Assembly (NCBI RefSeq): GCF_900111895.1
Contig: NZ_FOKB01000015.1
Coordinates: 31,545-95,544 of the forward strand
Length of the DNA: 64,000 nt
Source of the DNA: Pseudomonas simiae
GTDB lineage: Bacteria > Pseudomonadota > Gammaproteobacteria > Pseudomonadales > Pseudomonadaceae
Direction: 5' to 3'
In this document: positions 24,962-33,834 of the stretch, piece after piece
Position numbering within the stretch: the stretch's first letter is position 1
How the letters are laid out: each line of letters begins with the position of its first letter
The notes under the pieces: generated by a model
Databases searched by the model: none
What the model saw: only the letters and a program-made list of their open reading frames with translations
Told to the model about the DNA's origin: nothing
Made by a program: the position numbers and the translations under genes

Positions 24962-25329
24962 GCCTACGTATCAGCCGTCAACACTGGGATGGATTACTCA
25001 ACGAACTGGACCAGGCTCGCCGCCAGCGCCATCTGCTGACCTACCGCGCGCTGCTGGAGCGCCTGCAATTTCCCACGCCCGCCATGCAAACCCTGGCTGC
25101 CGCTTTGGAGCACCTGGCGGCGCTGGACGCCAAGGCCGAGCAGCCGTTGCGCAGCTCGCTGGTGATCAGCCAGGGCGCCAGTCGCCTGCCGCGTACCGGT
25201 TTTTTTGAATGTGTGGAGCGCCTGGGGCGTTTCAGTGGGCCGTCCGATGGCGTGGCCGCCGCGTCCTGGCACGCCTCCGAAGTGGTGCGGGTGTTCGAAT
25301 ACGAGTACCCGGAATCCGCCGAGGCTTAA
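24958..25329 (+). CDS. Hypothetical protein coupled to the HTH gene
   Basis: 123 residues from a TTG codon that overlaps the stop of the preceding gene. No hydrophobic segment. The sequence is helix-rich at the N terminus (DGLLNELDQARRQRHLLTYR, then ALLERLQFPTP) with a central PLRSSLVISQGASRLPRTGFF block. I do not recognise the family. It is convergent with the EAL-GGDEF gene, the frames overlapping by four bases. Confidence 0.7.
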   Translation: MSLRISRQHWDGLLNELDQARRQRHLLTYRALLERLQFPTPAMQTLAAALEHLAALDAKAEQPLRSSLVISQGASRLPRTGFFECVERLGRFSGPSDGVAAASWHASEVVRVFEYEYPESAEA

Positions 25330-27095
25330 AGCGCCTGGGGTAGTGCGTCCATGCTGTCGATCACATGGATGCTATAGCCGGCCATATCCTTGGCATGGTG
25401 CTTGGCTTGCGATGCCAGCTCCGCCAACTGGCTGGCATCGAGTTGTCCACAGGCCTGTGGATACAAATGCACCACGCCGATGGACAGTGACAGCAGCGCA
25501 AACTCCTGGCGTACGCCCTGGCGGTTGAGCGCCACGAAACAACCGGCCTCCAGGTGTTCGGCGCGGTAGAAACGTCGGCATTGGGTGTGGAAGTCATCCA
25601 GCAGCTGATTAAGGCGTTTACGCCAATCCTGCGGGCCCAGCACCAGCAAAAAGTCATCGCCGCCGATATGCCCGACAAAGTCGCGGCTGGGGTCGACGCG
25701 GTCGTTCAAGCACTGCGCCAGGCACAACAAGACCTCATCCCCACGCCCATAGCCGTAGATATCGTTAAACGGCTTGAAGCTGTCGATATCCACATAGCAG
25801 ATCACCGATTCGCGCTGTTGCTGCAACAGGCGCGTCAGGCATTGCTGGATCGGCACATTGCCCGGCAGTAGGGTCAGCGGATTGGCGTAGCGCGCTTGCT
25901 GGATCTTCAACTCGGTGATCAGCTTGAGCACATCGATCACCCGGCCCAGGCCCAGATAATCACCATTGAGCGTGATGATAAAGTCTTCTTCGATGCGTTG
26001 CCGTGCACGGCTGGTGAGCAAACGGCTGACCTGCTGCAGAGACTGGCTCAGCTCCACCGCCAGGAAGTCGGCGCTCATCAAGCGGCTGATGGGTTTGCGC
26101 GCAAACAGGTCGGTGGCGAAGGGTTTCAGCAGCGCGTCCGACAGCGAATGCCGGTGGACGATACCGATCGGGTGCCCGCGCCCATCCAGCACCGCCAGGG
26201 AATTGAGGTTGGCTTGGCGCCGGAACGCTTCCAGCACCTGGGCGGTGGCGGTGTCCTGATCCACCGCCGGTTGTTCGTTGAGCAAGGCGCTGAGGTCGCT
26301 GCCTTCATCGTTCAGCGCCACGTTGGCGCTGTCAGGCTTGGGCAGCATCAGGCGTGCTTCCTGCGGCGGTTGCTCCTGCGGACGGCAGAGCAGGTAGCCT
26401 TGAACCAGGTCCACCCCCATCTCGGTCAGTACCGCCAACTCTTCAGGCAGCTCGATACCTTCGGCAATCACTTGGGCACGCGACGCCCTGGCGATTTGCA
26501 GGATGGAGCCGACAAATTCCCGCTTAAGCGCATCCTGATGGATGCCGTCGATGAAGTGTCGGTCGATCTTCACGTAATCCGGGCGCAACTCCGACCATAG
26601 ACGCAGGCTGGAATAGCCGGCACCCAGGTCATCCAAGGCGATCGAGAAACCCATGTTGCGGTAGTGGTGCAGCGCCGTTTGCAGCAGGTCGATATCGTTG
26701 GTGGGGGTTTGCTCGGTGAGTTCGATCACCACTTGGCTCGGTGGAATGCCGAAGTCATGCAGCAGTTGCAGGGTGCGCCCCGGCTGATGCGCGGTTTCCA
26801 TCAGGGATTGCGGCGAAACGTTGAGGAACAGCTTGCCCGGCAGCTTCTGTTCACTGAAGCGGCGGCACGCGCTTTCACGGCAGGCGATCTCCAGTTCACT
26901 GAGCCGTCCGGCCTGGCTGGCCACGGAGAACAGGGCGACGGGGGAGTGCAGCGGGCTGTTGGACGGCCCACGACTGAGGGCTTCATAGCCGAGAATGCGT
27001 CGGTCAGAGAGGCTGATGATCGGTTGGAACAGGCTGTGCAAACTGCCTTGAGCCAGGATAGAGCCCAATGCATTCAGCTGTTCGGTCATGGTCAT
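25326..27095 (-). CDS. EAL-CBS-GGDEF protein (cyclic di-GMP turnover)
   Basis: About 589 residues with the order EAL, CBS pair, GGDEF. The EAL domain (residues 15-245) keeps YEALSRG, the FLNVSPQSL metal site, ELTEQ, ALDDLGAGYSSL, KIDRHFI and IAEGIE, so phosphodiesterase activity is likely. The centre (about 265-395) has two CBS-like repeats (NSLAVLDGRGHPIGIV, later DFIITLNGDYLGLGRV). The C-terminal cyclase domain has DIDSFKPFNDIYG and GGDDF at about residue 478, a conservative variant that may still work. It is cytoplasmic, with no membrane segment. The start was set at 27095 because the longer frame runs through a terminator hairpin. Confidence 0.9.
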   Translation of the reverse strand: MTMTEQLNALGSILAQGSLHSLFQPIISLSDRRILGYEALSRGPSNSPLHSPVALFSVASQAGRLSELEIACRESACRRFSEQKLPGKLFLNVSPQSLMETAHQPGRTLQLLHDFGIPPSQVVIELTEQTPTNDIDLLQTALHHYRNMGFSIALDDLGAGYSSLRLWSELRPDYVKIDRHFIDGIHQDALKREFVGSILQIARASRAQVIAEGIELPEELAVLTEMGVDLVQGYLLCRPQEQPPQEARLMLPKPDSANVALNDEGSDLSALLNEQPAVDQDTATAQVLEAFRRQANLNSLAVLDGRGHPIGIVHRHSLSDALLKPFATDLFARKPISRLMSADFLAVELSQSLQQVSRLLTSRARQRIEEDFIITLNGDYLGLGRVIDVLKLITELKIQQARYANPLTLLPGNVPIQQCLTRLLQQQRESVICYVDIDSFKPFNDIYGYGRGDEVLLCLAQCLNDRVDPSRDFVGHIGGDDFLLVLGPQDWRKRLNQLLDDFHTQCRRFYRAEHLEAGCFVALNRQGVRQEFALLSLSIGVVHLYPQACGQLDASQLAELASQAKHHAKDMAGYSIHVIDSMDALPQAL

Positions 27096-27109
27096 GGCGA
27101 TCTCGATCG

Positions 27110-27146
27110 AAAAAAAAGGACCGCAGGCTGGCAGCCTGCGGTCCTT
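27110..27146 (-). terminator. Terminator between prc and the EAL-GGDEF gene
   Basis: Read on the minus strand, AAGGACCGCAGGCTG pairs with CAGCCTGCGGTCCTT and is followed by eight T residues. It ends prc transcription 68 bases after its stop and excludes the long N-terminal extension of the downstream gene. Confidence 0.92.
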
Positions 27147-27213
27147 CATTTCACGACAGAATGATGTCTATATGATGACACTCCAGGGAGCCATCACATT
27201 AAATCGCCATCAT

Positions 27214-29295
27214 TTACTGCTTGGCCACCTGTTTGGTGATCTTCAGGTAATCCAGCAGGATCCGGCCCGTCTCGGCCAGGTAGGCGTCGTCTTCCGGCTT
27301 GGTTTTTTCGGCTTCGGTCGGCAGCGCGTCTTCGTCTTCTTTCTTCAGTTCCTTGAGTGGATCTTCACCCTTGGCCTTGCGGCGGATGTTTTCCAGTGCA
27401 AGTTGCTTGTTTTCGATGTCGGCGTGCTGCGCGCGGCGATCCACTTCATTGAGGCTGACGGTTTTTTCTTCCATCAGCTTCTTGGCCAGGGCCAGCTTGT
27501 CGCGGATGAACACGAACTCGGCATCCTTGGCGGAGCGGGTGTCGTGGTCGGCCTTCAACTGCGCCAGGAATGGCTTGAACGGGTCCGAGGCCGGCTTGAT
27601 CGCAGGGCGGATGGTGTCCCATGGCATGGCTTCCGGCAGAGCGCTCTCGCCGATTTCCTTGGTGTCGATGATCGACGGGAAATCGATGTCCGGCAGTACG
27701 CCCTGGTGCTGGGTGCTCTGCCCGGAAACCCGGTAGAACTTGGCCAGTGTCAGTTTCAGCTCGCCATGGTTAAGCGGCTGGATGGTCTGCACGGTGCCTT
27801 TGCCGAAGGTCTGGCCGCCGATGATCATCGCGCGGTGATAGTCCTGCATGGCGCCGGCGAAAATCTCCGAAGCCGAGGCCGACAGGCGGTTGACCAGCAA
27901 CGCCATAGGGCCTTTGTAGAAGGCGCCTGGGTTCTCGTCTTCCAGCACGTCGACACGGCCGTCAGCGTTGCGCACCAACACAGTCGGGCCCTTGTCGATG
28001 AACAGGCTGGTCAGTTCGGTGGCTTCCTGCAGTGAACCGCCGCCGTTGTTGCGCAGGTCGATGACCACGCCGTCGACTTTTTCCTTCTGCAGTTCTGTCA
28101 GGATTTTCTTAACGTCGCGGGTGGTGGACTTGTAGTCCGGATCGCCAGCGCGGAAGGCCTTGAAGTCCAGGTAGAACGCCGGGATTTCAATCACGCCCAG
28201 CTTGTAGTCCTTGCCATCCTGCTTGAGGTTGAGGACTTTCTTCTGCACGGCCTGGTCTTCGAGCTTCACCGCTTCACGGGTGATGGACACGATCTTGCTG
28301 GTCTGGTCGTTCGGCGCATTGGTGTGCGGAATCACTTCCAGACGCACCACGCTGCCTTTCGGCCCACGGATCAGCTTGACCACTTCGTCCAGGCGCCAGC
28401 CGACCACGTCGACCATCTCTTTGTCGCCCTGGGCAACGCCGATGATCTTGTCGGCCGGAGCGACCTGCTTGGTCTTGTCCGCCGGACCTGCCGGCACCAG
28501 GCGCACGATCTTGACCTGGTCGTTGTCGCTTTGCAGGACGGCACCAATGCCTTCCAGCGACAGACTCATGTTGATATCGAAATTTTCTGCGTTATCTGGC
28601 GACAGATAATTGGTGTGCGGGTCGTAGGACATCGCGAAGGTGTTGATGTAGGCCTGGAAGATATCTTCGGCACGGGTCTGGTCCAGACGTGCGAGCTGAT
28701 TCTTGTAGCGCTTGGTCAACAGCTCCTGGATGGCCTTCGGCTCTTTGCCGGCGATCTTCAGGCGCAGCACTTCGTCCTTGACGCGTTTGCGCCACAGGTC
28801 GTCGAGGGCGGCGGTGCTGGTCAGCCAAGGCGCGTCCTTGCGGTCCACCAGAAGGGTTTCCTTCTGGGTGAAGTCGAGCTTGTCGACGCCTTTGTCCAAC
28901 TGGCCCAAGGCGAAGTCCAGACGCGCTTTGACGCGGTCCAGGTAACGCTTGTAGATGGTAAAGGCGGGTTGCAGGTCGCCGCTCTTGAGGAAGTCGTCGA
29001 ACTGCGTCTTCCACTTGTCGAACTCGGCGATATCGCTGGCCAGGAAGTAGCTGCGCGACGGATCCAGCAGCTTGAGGTAGCTGTCATAGATGATCACCGA
29101 GCGCGCGTCGTCCAGCGGCGGCTTGCTGTAGTGATGACGCTTGAGCAACTCGACGACGTTAAGGCTGGCAATCACCTCATCGCGATCCGGCTGAAGGTTG
29201 TCCCAGCTGTTGGCTGCGAACGTATTGGTCGACATCGACGCGAAGCCGAGACCAATGAAAAGAGCGAGGGCGGTGCTGGGGAACAAATGCTTCAT
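27214..29295 (-). CDS. prc: Carboxy-terminal processing protease Prc/AlgO (S41)
   Basis: A 693-residue periplasmic protease. A signal peptide (ALALFIGLGFASMSTNTFA) is followed by an N-terminal helical domain, a PDZ domain (about residues 230-320, with GIGAVLQSDND and VRLVPAGPADK), and the S41 catalytic core. The core carries the serine in RLSASASEIFAGAM and the lysine in GKGTVQ, forming the Ser-Lys dyad. In Pseudomonas, Prc trims the C termini of periplasmic proteins and degrades truncated MucA, influencing alginate. The start at 29295 (MKHLFPSTALAL) fits the signal peptide; a codon 33 bases upstream is possible. Confidence 0.95.
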   Translation of the reverse strand: MKHLFPSTALALFIGLGFASMSTNTFAANSWDNLQPDRDEVIASLNVVELLKRHHYSKPPLDDARSVIIYDSYLKLLDPSRSYFLASDIAEFDKWKTQFDDFLKSGDLQPAFTIYKRYLDRVKARLDFALGQLDKGVDKLDFTQKETLLVDRKDAPWLTSTAALDDLWRKRVKDEVLRLKIAGKEPKAIQELLTKRYKNQLARLDQTRAEDIFQAYINTFAMSYDPHTNYLSPDNAENFDINMSLSLEGIGAVLQSDNDQVKIVRLVPAGPADKTKQVAPADKIIGVAQGDKEMVDVVGWRLDEVVKLIRGPKGSVVRLEVIPHTNAPNDQTSKIVSITREAVKLEDQAVQKKVLNLKQDGKDYKLGVIEIPAFYLDFKAFRAGDPDYKSTTRDVKKILTELQKEKVDGVVIDLRNNGGGSLQEATELTSLFIDKGPTVLVRNADGRVDVLEDENPGAFYKGPMALLVNRLSASASEIFAGAMQDYHRAMIIGGQTFGKGTVQTIQPLNHGELKLTLAKFYRVSGQSTQHQGVLPDIDFPSIIDTKEIGESALPEAMPWDTIRPAIKPASDPFKPFLAQLKADHDTRSAKDAEFVFIRDKLALAKKLMEEKTVSLNEVDRRAQHADIENKQLALENIRRKAKGEDPLKELKKEDEDALPTEAEKTKPEDDAYLAETGRILLDYLKITKQVAKQ

Positions 29296-29379
29296 GCTGA
29301 TTCGACGCGGGGGCAATTGATAACGCATATTAGGCCGTCTTTGAGGGAGCCGGTTCCATATGGTCCGGTCGCATAATGC

Positions 29380-29407
29380 AAAAAGCCCGGCGATACAGCT
29401 ACGGGCT
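29380..29407 (-). terminator. Possible minus-strand terminator upstream of prc
   Basis: Read on the minus strand, AGCCCG and CGGGCT form a short stem followed by TTTTT. It points toward prc and could insulate it from antisense transcription arising in the divergent quinone oxidoreductase gene. Confidence 0.4.
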
Positions 29408-29433
29408 CAGTCCAGACTCACTATGGAGGCACT

Positions 29434-30396
29434 GTGAAAGCATTGCAAGGCGTTGACGGTCATGTGGAGTGGTTGGACGAACCCAGTCCTACCTGCGATG
29501 TAGGGCAAGTTCGCATTCGCGTGGCGGCAGCGGGCCTCAATCGCGCCGATTTGTTACAGCGCGCGGGGCTCTATCCGCCGCCACCGGGTGCCAGCCACGT
29601 GTTGGGCCTGGAGTGTTCCGGGGTGATCAGCGAAGTGGGGGCGGGCTCATCCTGGCAAGTGGGCGACCGCGTGTGCGCACTGCTCGCCGGTGGCGGCATG
29701 GCCGAAGAAGTGGTGGTGGATGCGCGCCACGTACTGCCTGCGCCGGAAGGCTTGTCGCTGATCGAAGCGGCGGCGCTGCCTGAGGTGTACAGCACGGCGT
29801 GGCTCAATTTGTTCCAGTTGGCGGGCCTCAAGCCCGGCGAGAAGGTGCTGCTGCATGCCGGCGCCAGTGGCGTTGGCTCTGCCGCAATCCAGCTGTGCAA
29901 GGCGTTTGGCAGCCCGTGCTGGGTCAGCGTTGGCTCGGCGGACCGCCTGGCCTATTGTGAGGAACTGGGTGCCCAAGGCGGCGTGGTGCGCACCGACGGG
30001 ATCGAAGGGCTGCGGGATTTCGGGCCGTTCGATGTGATCCTCGACCCGGTGGGTGGCAGCTATGCGGCGCTCGACCTCAAGTTGCTGGCCCTCGATGGGC
30101 GCTGGGTATTGATCGGCTTGATGGGCGGTCGCGACGCGCAGCTGGATCTGGCCCAGGTGCTGGGCAAGCGGATTCAGCTATTGGGTTCGACCCTGCGCAG
30201 CCGCAGTGATCAGTTCAAGGCTGATCTGTTCAGTGACTTGAGCCAGCATGTGTGGCCGTTGTTTGTTGAAGGGCGGTTGAGCCCGCAGCTGGCCAAGACT
30301 TTCCCGATCAAGGATGCCGAAGCGGCGTTCGCCGAGTTGGCGACTAACCAGATTTCCGGGAAATTGGTGTTGGTGATTGACGAAACCCTGGTCTGA
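29434..30396 (+). CDS. NAD(P)H-quinone oxidoreductase, PIG3/TP53I3-like
   Basis: A 320-residue zinc-free medium-chain dehydrogenase. The N-terminal catalytic domain has VAAAGLNRADLLQRAGLYPPPPGAS, highly characteristic of the PIG3 subgroup, and VLGLECSGVISEVG. The Rossmann NADPH site is HAGASGVGSAAIQLCK (about residue 143-158), and no zinc ligands are present. It catalyses one-electron or hydride reduction of quinones. GTG start with GGAGG five bases upstream. It is followed by a REPIN. Confidence 0.9.
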   Translation: MKALQGVDGHVEWLDEPSPTCDVGQVRIRVAAAGLNRADLLQRAGLYPPPPGASHVLGLECSGVISEVGAGSSWQVGDRVCALLAGGGMAEEVVVDARHVLPAPEGLSLIEAAALPEVYSTAWLNLFQLAGLKPGEKVLLHAGASGVGSAAIQLCKAFGSPCWVSVGSADRLAYCEELGAQGGVVRTDGIEGLRDFGPFDVILDPVGGSYAALDLKLLALDGRWVLIGLMGGRDAQLDLAQVLGKRIQLLGSTLRSRSDQFKADLFSDLSQHVWPLFVEGRLSPQLAKTFPIKDAEAAFAELATNQISGKLVLVIDETLV

Positions 30397-30416
30397 CCTG
30401 GATTGAAATGCAGTCA

Positions 30417-30507
30417 ATGTGGGAGCGGGCTTGCTCGCGAAGGCGGTGTATCAGTGAAGAATATTTCATCTGACACATCGCCTTCGCGAGCAAGCCCGCT
30501 CCCACAT
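30417..30507. repeat. REPIN: inverted pair of REP palindromes
   Basis: Two facing REP copies (GTGGGAGCGGGCTTGCTCGC type) about 35 bases apart between the convergent quinone oxidoreductase and HAD genes. Outer flanks TGAAATGC and GCATTTCA also pair. Confidence 0.9.
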
Positions 30508-30540
30508 GTTGATCGCATTTCAATTTCTGAAGGGGCTGTG

Positions 30541-31194
30541 TCAGGTCCAGTGGTGGATCGGCCAGCCGGCCGTTTCGGCATGCTCGCGCAATACCGGGTC
30601 CGGGTTCACCACTTGCGGGTAGTCCACCTTGAGCAACAACGGCAAATCATTGCGCGAGTCCGAATAAAAGTACGCGCCTTCCAGCGATTCGCCTGCCTGC
30701 TCAAGCCACTCAAGCAGCCGCGTGATCTTGCCCTCGCGATACGTCAGCACATCGACCGTACGCCCGCTGTACACACCATGGCTGACGTCAAGGTTGATCC
30801 CCAACACTTCATCAATGCCGATCCGCGCCGCAATCGGCGTGACCAGGTGCGTGCCCGAGGCGGAGATCACCAGGATCCGGTCGCCATTGGCACGGTGGCG
30901 GGCGATGGTTTTGGTGGCGTCGCTGTAGATCAGCGGCTCGATCACGTCTTCGACCCAGGGCTCCACCAAGTGCTCGATTTCTTCCGGCGTGCGGCCGATC
31001 ATCGGCTCCAGGCTGAAGTCCATGAACTCTTCCATCCGCAGCTTGCCTTGGCTGTAGGCGTCCATCAGCTCGTTGTTCTTGCGCATGAACGACTCAGGGT
31101 CGACCCAGCCCAGCCGGCCCATCTGCTCACTCCAGAGGGTGGCGCAGTCGCCATGGATGAGGGTGTCGTCCAGATCAAAAATTACCAATGCCAT
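30541..31194 (-). CDS. HAD-IB family phosphatase (CicA/SerB-like)
   Basis: A 217-residue HAD hydrolase. Motif I is FDLDDTLIHGD (nucleophile Asp 7, Asp 9), motif II is VISASGTHL (about residue 103), the lysine-containing region is YREGKITRLLEW, and motif III is YFYSDSRNDLPLL, typical of subclass IB (phosphoserine-phosphatase-like). It removes phosphate from a small metabolite in the cytoplasm. It lies 30 bases downstream of the ABC ATPase gene and is probably the last gene of that operon, where it could release phosphate from the imported compound. Confidence 0.87.
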   Translation of the reverse strand: MALVIFDLDDTLIHGDCATLWSEQMGRLGWVDPESFMRKNNELMDAYSQGKLRMEEFMDFSLEPMIGRTPEEIEHLVEPWVEDVIEPLIYSDATKTIARHRANGDRILVISASGTHLVTPIAARIGIDEVLGINLDVSHGVYSGRTVDVLTYREGKITRLLEWLEQAGESLEGAYFYSDSRNDLPLLLKVDYPQVVNPDPVLREHAETAGWPIHHWT

Positions 31195-31224
31195 CCGTCA
31201 TGCTCTCTCAAATGAAACGTTGCA

Positions 31225-32214
31225 TCAGGCTACTTCACACAGGGCACTGGGGTCGATGGAAAGTGCCAGGCGTTGCCCGTCCGGATGCAGGTCATCGGCC
31301 GAACGGTTGAGCACATCTACCACCAGTTCTACACCGCGTGCTTCGATGCGGTAGCGAATCACGTTGCCCAGCAGGCTGTGGCTGCGCACCAGCGCATCCA
31401 GTTCGCCGGTGCGGCTCAGCTCAATGGCCTCCGGGCGAATGGCGATACGGCTGCTGATCGGGCGTTGCAACAGTTGGGTGGCCTTGTCGGCGTCGAGCAG
31501 GTTGTAGTTACCGATGAACCCGGCGGCGAATACATCCACCGGCGCGGTGTAGAGCGTTTCGGCATCGCCGCTTTGCACGATCTTGCCTTGGTTCATCAGG
31601 AAGATCCGGTCGGACATGGTCAGCGCTTCTTCCTGGTCGTGGGTCACGAAGATGGTGGTCAGCCCCAGTTCGCGTTGGATCTGGCGGATCTGTTCACGCA
31701 GGTGCTTGCGAATCCGCGCATCCAGCGCCGACAGCGGCTCATCCAGCAGCAACAGGCGCGGACGGGTGACCAGCGAGCGGGCCAGGGCCACGCGCTGGCA
31801 TTGGCCACCGGACATCTGGTGCGGGTAGCGGCCGGCGAGGTCCTTGAGTTCGACCAATTGCAGCACTTCCTGCACGCGTTTGTGACTGTCATCGGCGTTG
31901 ACTTTTTGCATGCGCAGGCCGAAGGCGACGTTCTGTTCCACGGTCATGTTGGGAAACAGCGCGTAGCTCTGGAACACCATGCCGATATGGCGTTTCTGCG
32001 GGCTCAGCGGGACGATGTCCTGGCCATCCAGCAGAATTTTCCCACTGTCCACTGACGTCAGGCCGGCGATGCAGCGCAGCAGCGTGGACTTGCCGCACCC
32101 GGACGGGCCGAGCAGGGTGACGAACTCGCCCTTGGCGACTTCGCAGTTGATGTCACTGAACACCGGGGTGCCGGCGTAGCTTTTTTGCAGGTGTTGGACG
32201 CTGACGAAGCTCAT
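31225..32214 (-). CDS. ABC importer ATPase (phosphonate/polyamine/iron type)
   Basis: A 329-residue ABC ATPase of the PotA/FbpC/PhnT type. Walker A is GPSGCGKST, the Q-loop VFQSYALFPNM, the signature MSGGQCQR, Walker B LLLLDEPLSALDA, and the switch His is in VTHDQEEAL. A C-terminal TOBE-like domain (residues 240-329, containing IAIRPEAIEL) follows. It overlaps the upstream permease by four bases. It energises the two permeases upstream; the substrate is discussed in the findings. Confidence 0.9.
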   Translation of the reverse strand: MSFVSVQHLQKSYAGTPVFSDINCEVAKGEFVTLLGPSGCGKSTLLRCIAGLTSVDSGKILLDGQDIVPLSPQKRHIGMVFQSYALFPNMTVEQNVAFGLRMQKVNADDSHKRVQEVLQLVELKDLAGRYPHQMSGGQCQRVALARSLVTRPRLLLLDEPLSALDARIRKHLREQIRQIQRELGLTTIFVTHDQEEALTMSDRIFLMNQGKIVQSGDAETLYTAPVDVFAAGFIGNYNLLDADKATQLLQRPISSRIAIRPEAIELSRTGELDALVRSHSLLGNVIRYRIEARGVELVVDVLNRSADDLHPDGQRLALSIDPSALCEVA

Positions 32215-33011
32215 TGGCTTTTGTCCTTGTTCAAGATGTTGGCGGCCCAGGTCAGCACCAGCACAAAGAAGAAATAGGAAATCACGACGGCACTGGTGAA
32301 GTGACCGCTGCTGTTGCGCATGTTGTTCAGGTACACCTGTAATGTTTCGTAGCGGGTGCCCACCAGGATATTGGCGAACACGAACTCACCGAACAGGAAC
32401 GAGAACGACAGCAGCAACGCCACCATCAAGCCTTTGCGCAGGTTCGGCAGCACCACCAGGATCGCCGCTTGCCAGGTGCTGGCGCCGAGCAGTTGTGACG
32501 CGTCCATCAGGTCGCGCAGGTTAATGGCTTGCAGGTTGTTGGTGATCGCCCGGTACATGAACGGCAGTGCGACGGTGAAGTAGCAGCCGATCAAAATCCA
32601 CGGCGTGCCCACCATCGCCATCGGCCCGGAGCCATACAGTTGCAGCAAGCCCACCGACGACACCACGGGCGGCACCGCGAAGGGCAGCAGGATGAGGATG
32701 TTCATCAGCGCATCGAGCTTGGGGAAGTGGTAATGCACCACGAACAGCAGCGGCAGAATCAACACCACCGACAGGATCAGCGCGCCCACACACACCAGCA
32801 ATGATTGCCCGAAGGCCATCAAGAAGCGTGGGTCGCTCCACAGCTGCACGTACCATTTCACGGTAAAACCGGCAGGCAGAATGGTTGCCGACCAACTGCT
32901 GGCAATGGAGTAGACAAAGGTGCCCGCCAGCGGCAACACCAGGATCGCAAATAACAACCACACCACTACCCGATGGTAGAGGGAGGCCGGGCCGGCTTCA
33001 GCGCGAGACAT
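32211..33011 (-). CDS. ABC importer permease (PotC/PhnV-like)
   Basis: A 266-residue inner membrane protein with six helices and the EAA loop region around MDASQLLGASTWQAAILVVLPNLRKG (about residues 165-190), which docks on the ATPase. Its start lies within the end of the preceding permease gene (14-base overlap) and its stop overlaps the ATPase start, so it is part of a tightly coupled operon. Confidence 0.9.
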   Translation of the reverse strand: MSRAEAGPASLYHRVVVWLLFAILVLPLAGTFVYSIASSWSATILPAGFTVKWYVQLWSDPRFLMAFGQSLLVCVGALILSVVLILPLLFVVHYHFPKLDALMNILILLPFAVPPVVSSVGLLQLYGSGPMAMVGTPWILIGCYFTVALPFMYRAITNNLQAINLRDLMDASQLLGASTWQAAILVVLPNLRKGLMVALLLSFSFLFGEFVFANILVGTRYETLQVYLNNMRNSSGHFTSAVVISYFFFVLVLTWAANILNKDKSQ

Positions 33012-33834
33012 GGTAGCTCCTCTTGAGCAGCAGTTGATGGACCACGGTGACTGCGGTCATCAGCGCCACCAGCACCACGGCCAGGGCGCTGGCCAGGTAC
33101 GGGTCGAGGGACACATCGCCGGACACCAGCCCCGCAATGCGGATCGGCAGCACGTTGAAGTTGCCGGTGGTCAAGGCGTAGACCGTGGCATAGGCGCCGA
33201 GGGCATTGGCCAGCAGAATCACGAAAGTGCCCAGTAGGGCAGGGGTGAGCACCGGCAGGCCGATATGCCGCCAGAACTGCCAGCCATTCGCGCCCAGCAG
33301 GGACGCCGACTCACGCCAGTCTTCGCGCAGCGCATCGAAAGCCGGGTACAGCAGCAGCACGCCCAGCGGAATCTGGAAGTAGGTATAGAGGATGATCAAC
33401 CCGGTTTTGGAATACAGGTTGAAGTCCTGAATGATCCCCGCCTGCTTGAGCATGATGGTGATGCTGCCGTTGAAGCCCAGCAGGATGATGAATGCGAACG
33501 CCAGTGGCACGCCGGCGAAGTTGCTGGTCATGTTGGCGAAGGCGGTGACGAAATTGCGCAGCGGCGAATCCACCCGGCGCAACGAGTAGCTGCCCAGCGT
33601 GGCAATGATGATCCCGAAGATGCTGGAGTAGAAGCTGATCTCCAGGCTGAACTGGATGGCTTGCAGGTAGAACTTCGAGCTTAAGATCCGCGTGAAGTTT
33701 TCCAGGCCCCAGCCAGCCTCTTCGGTTTGCAGGCTGTTGATCAGCACCCACACCAGCGGGGCGATTTCGAACACGATAAAGAACAGCGCGAAGGGCACCA
33801 GGCACAGCAGTGCCAGCCATTTACCACGGATCAT
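32998..33834 (-). CDS. ABC importer permease (PotB/PhnU-like)
   Basis: A 278-residue inner membrane protein with six helices and the EAA-type loop FDALREDWRESASLLGANGWQFWRHIGLPV (about residues 175-205). Start ATG 33834 overlaps the stop of the alkaline-phosphatase-superfamily gene by four bases. A longer frame that runs into that gene was rejected. It is the first of two permeases forming a heterodimeric channel. Confidence 0.9.
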   Translation of the reverse strand: MIRGKWLALLCLVPFALFFIVFEIAPLVWVLINSLQTEEAGWGLENFTRILSSKFYLQAIQFSLEISFYSSIFGIIIATLGSYSLRRVDSPLRNFVTAFANMTSNFAGVPLAFAFIILLGFNGSITIMLKQAGIIQDFNLYSKTGLIILYTYFQIPLGVLLLYPAFDALREDWRESASLLGANGWQFWRHIGLPVLTPALLGTFVILLANALGAYATVYALTTGNFNVLPIRIAGLVSGDVSLDPYLASALAVVLVALMTAVTVVHQLLLKRSYHVSR

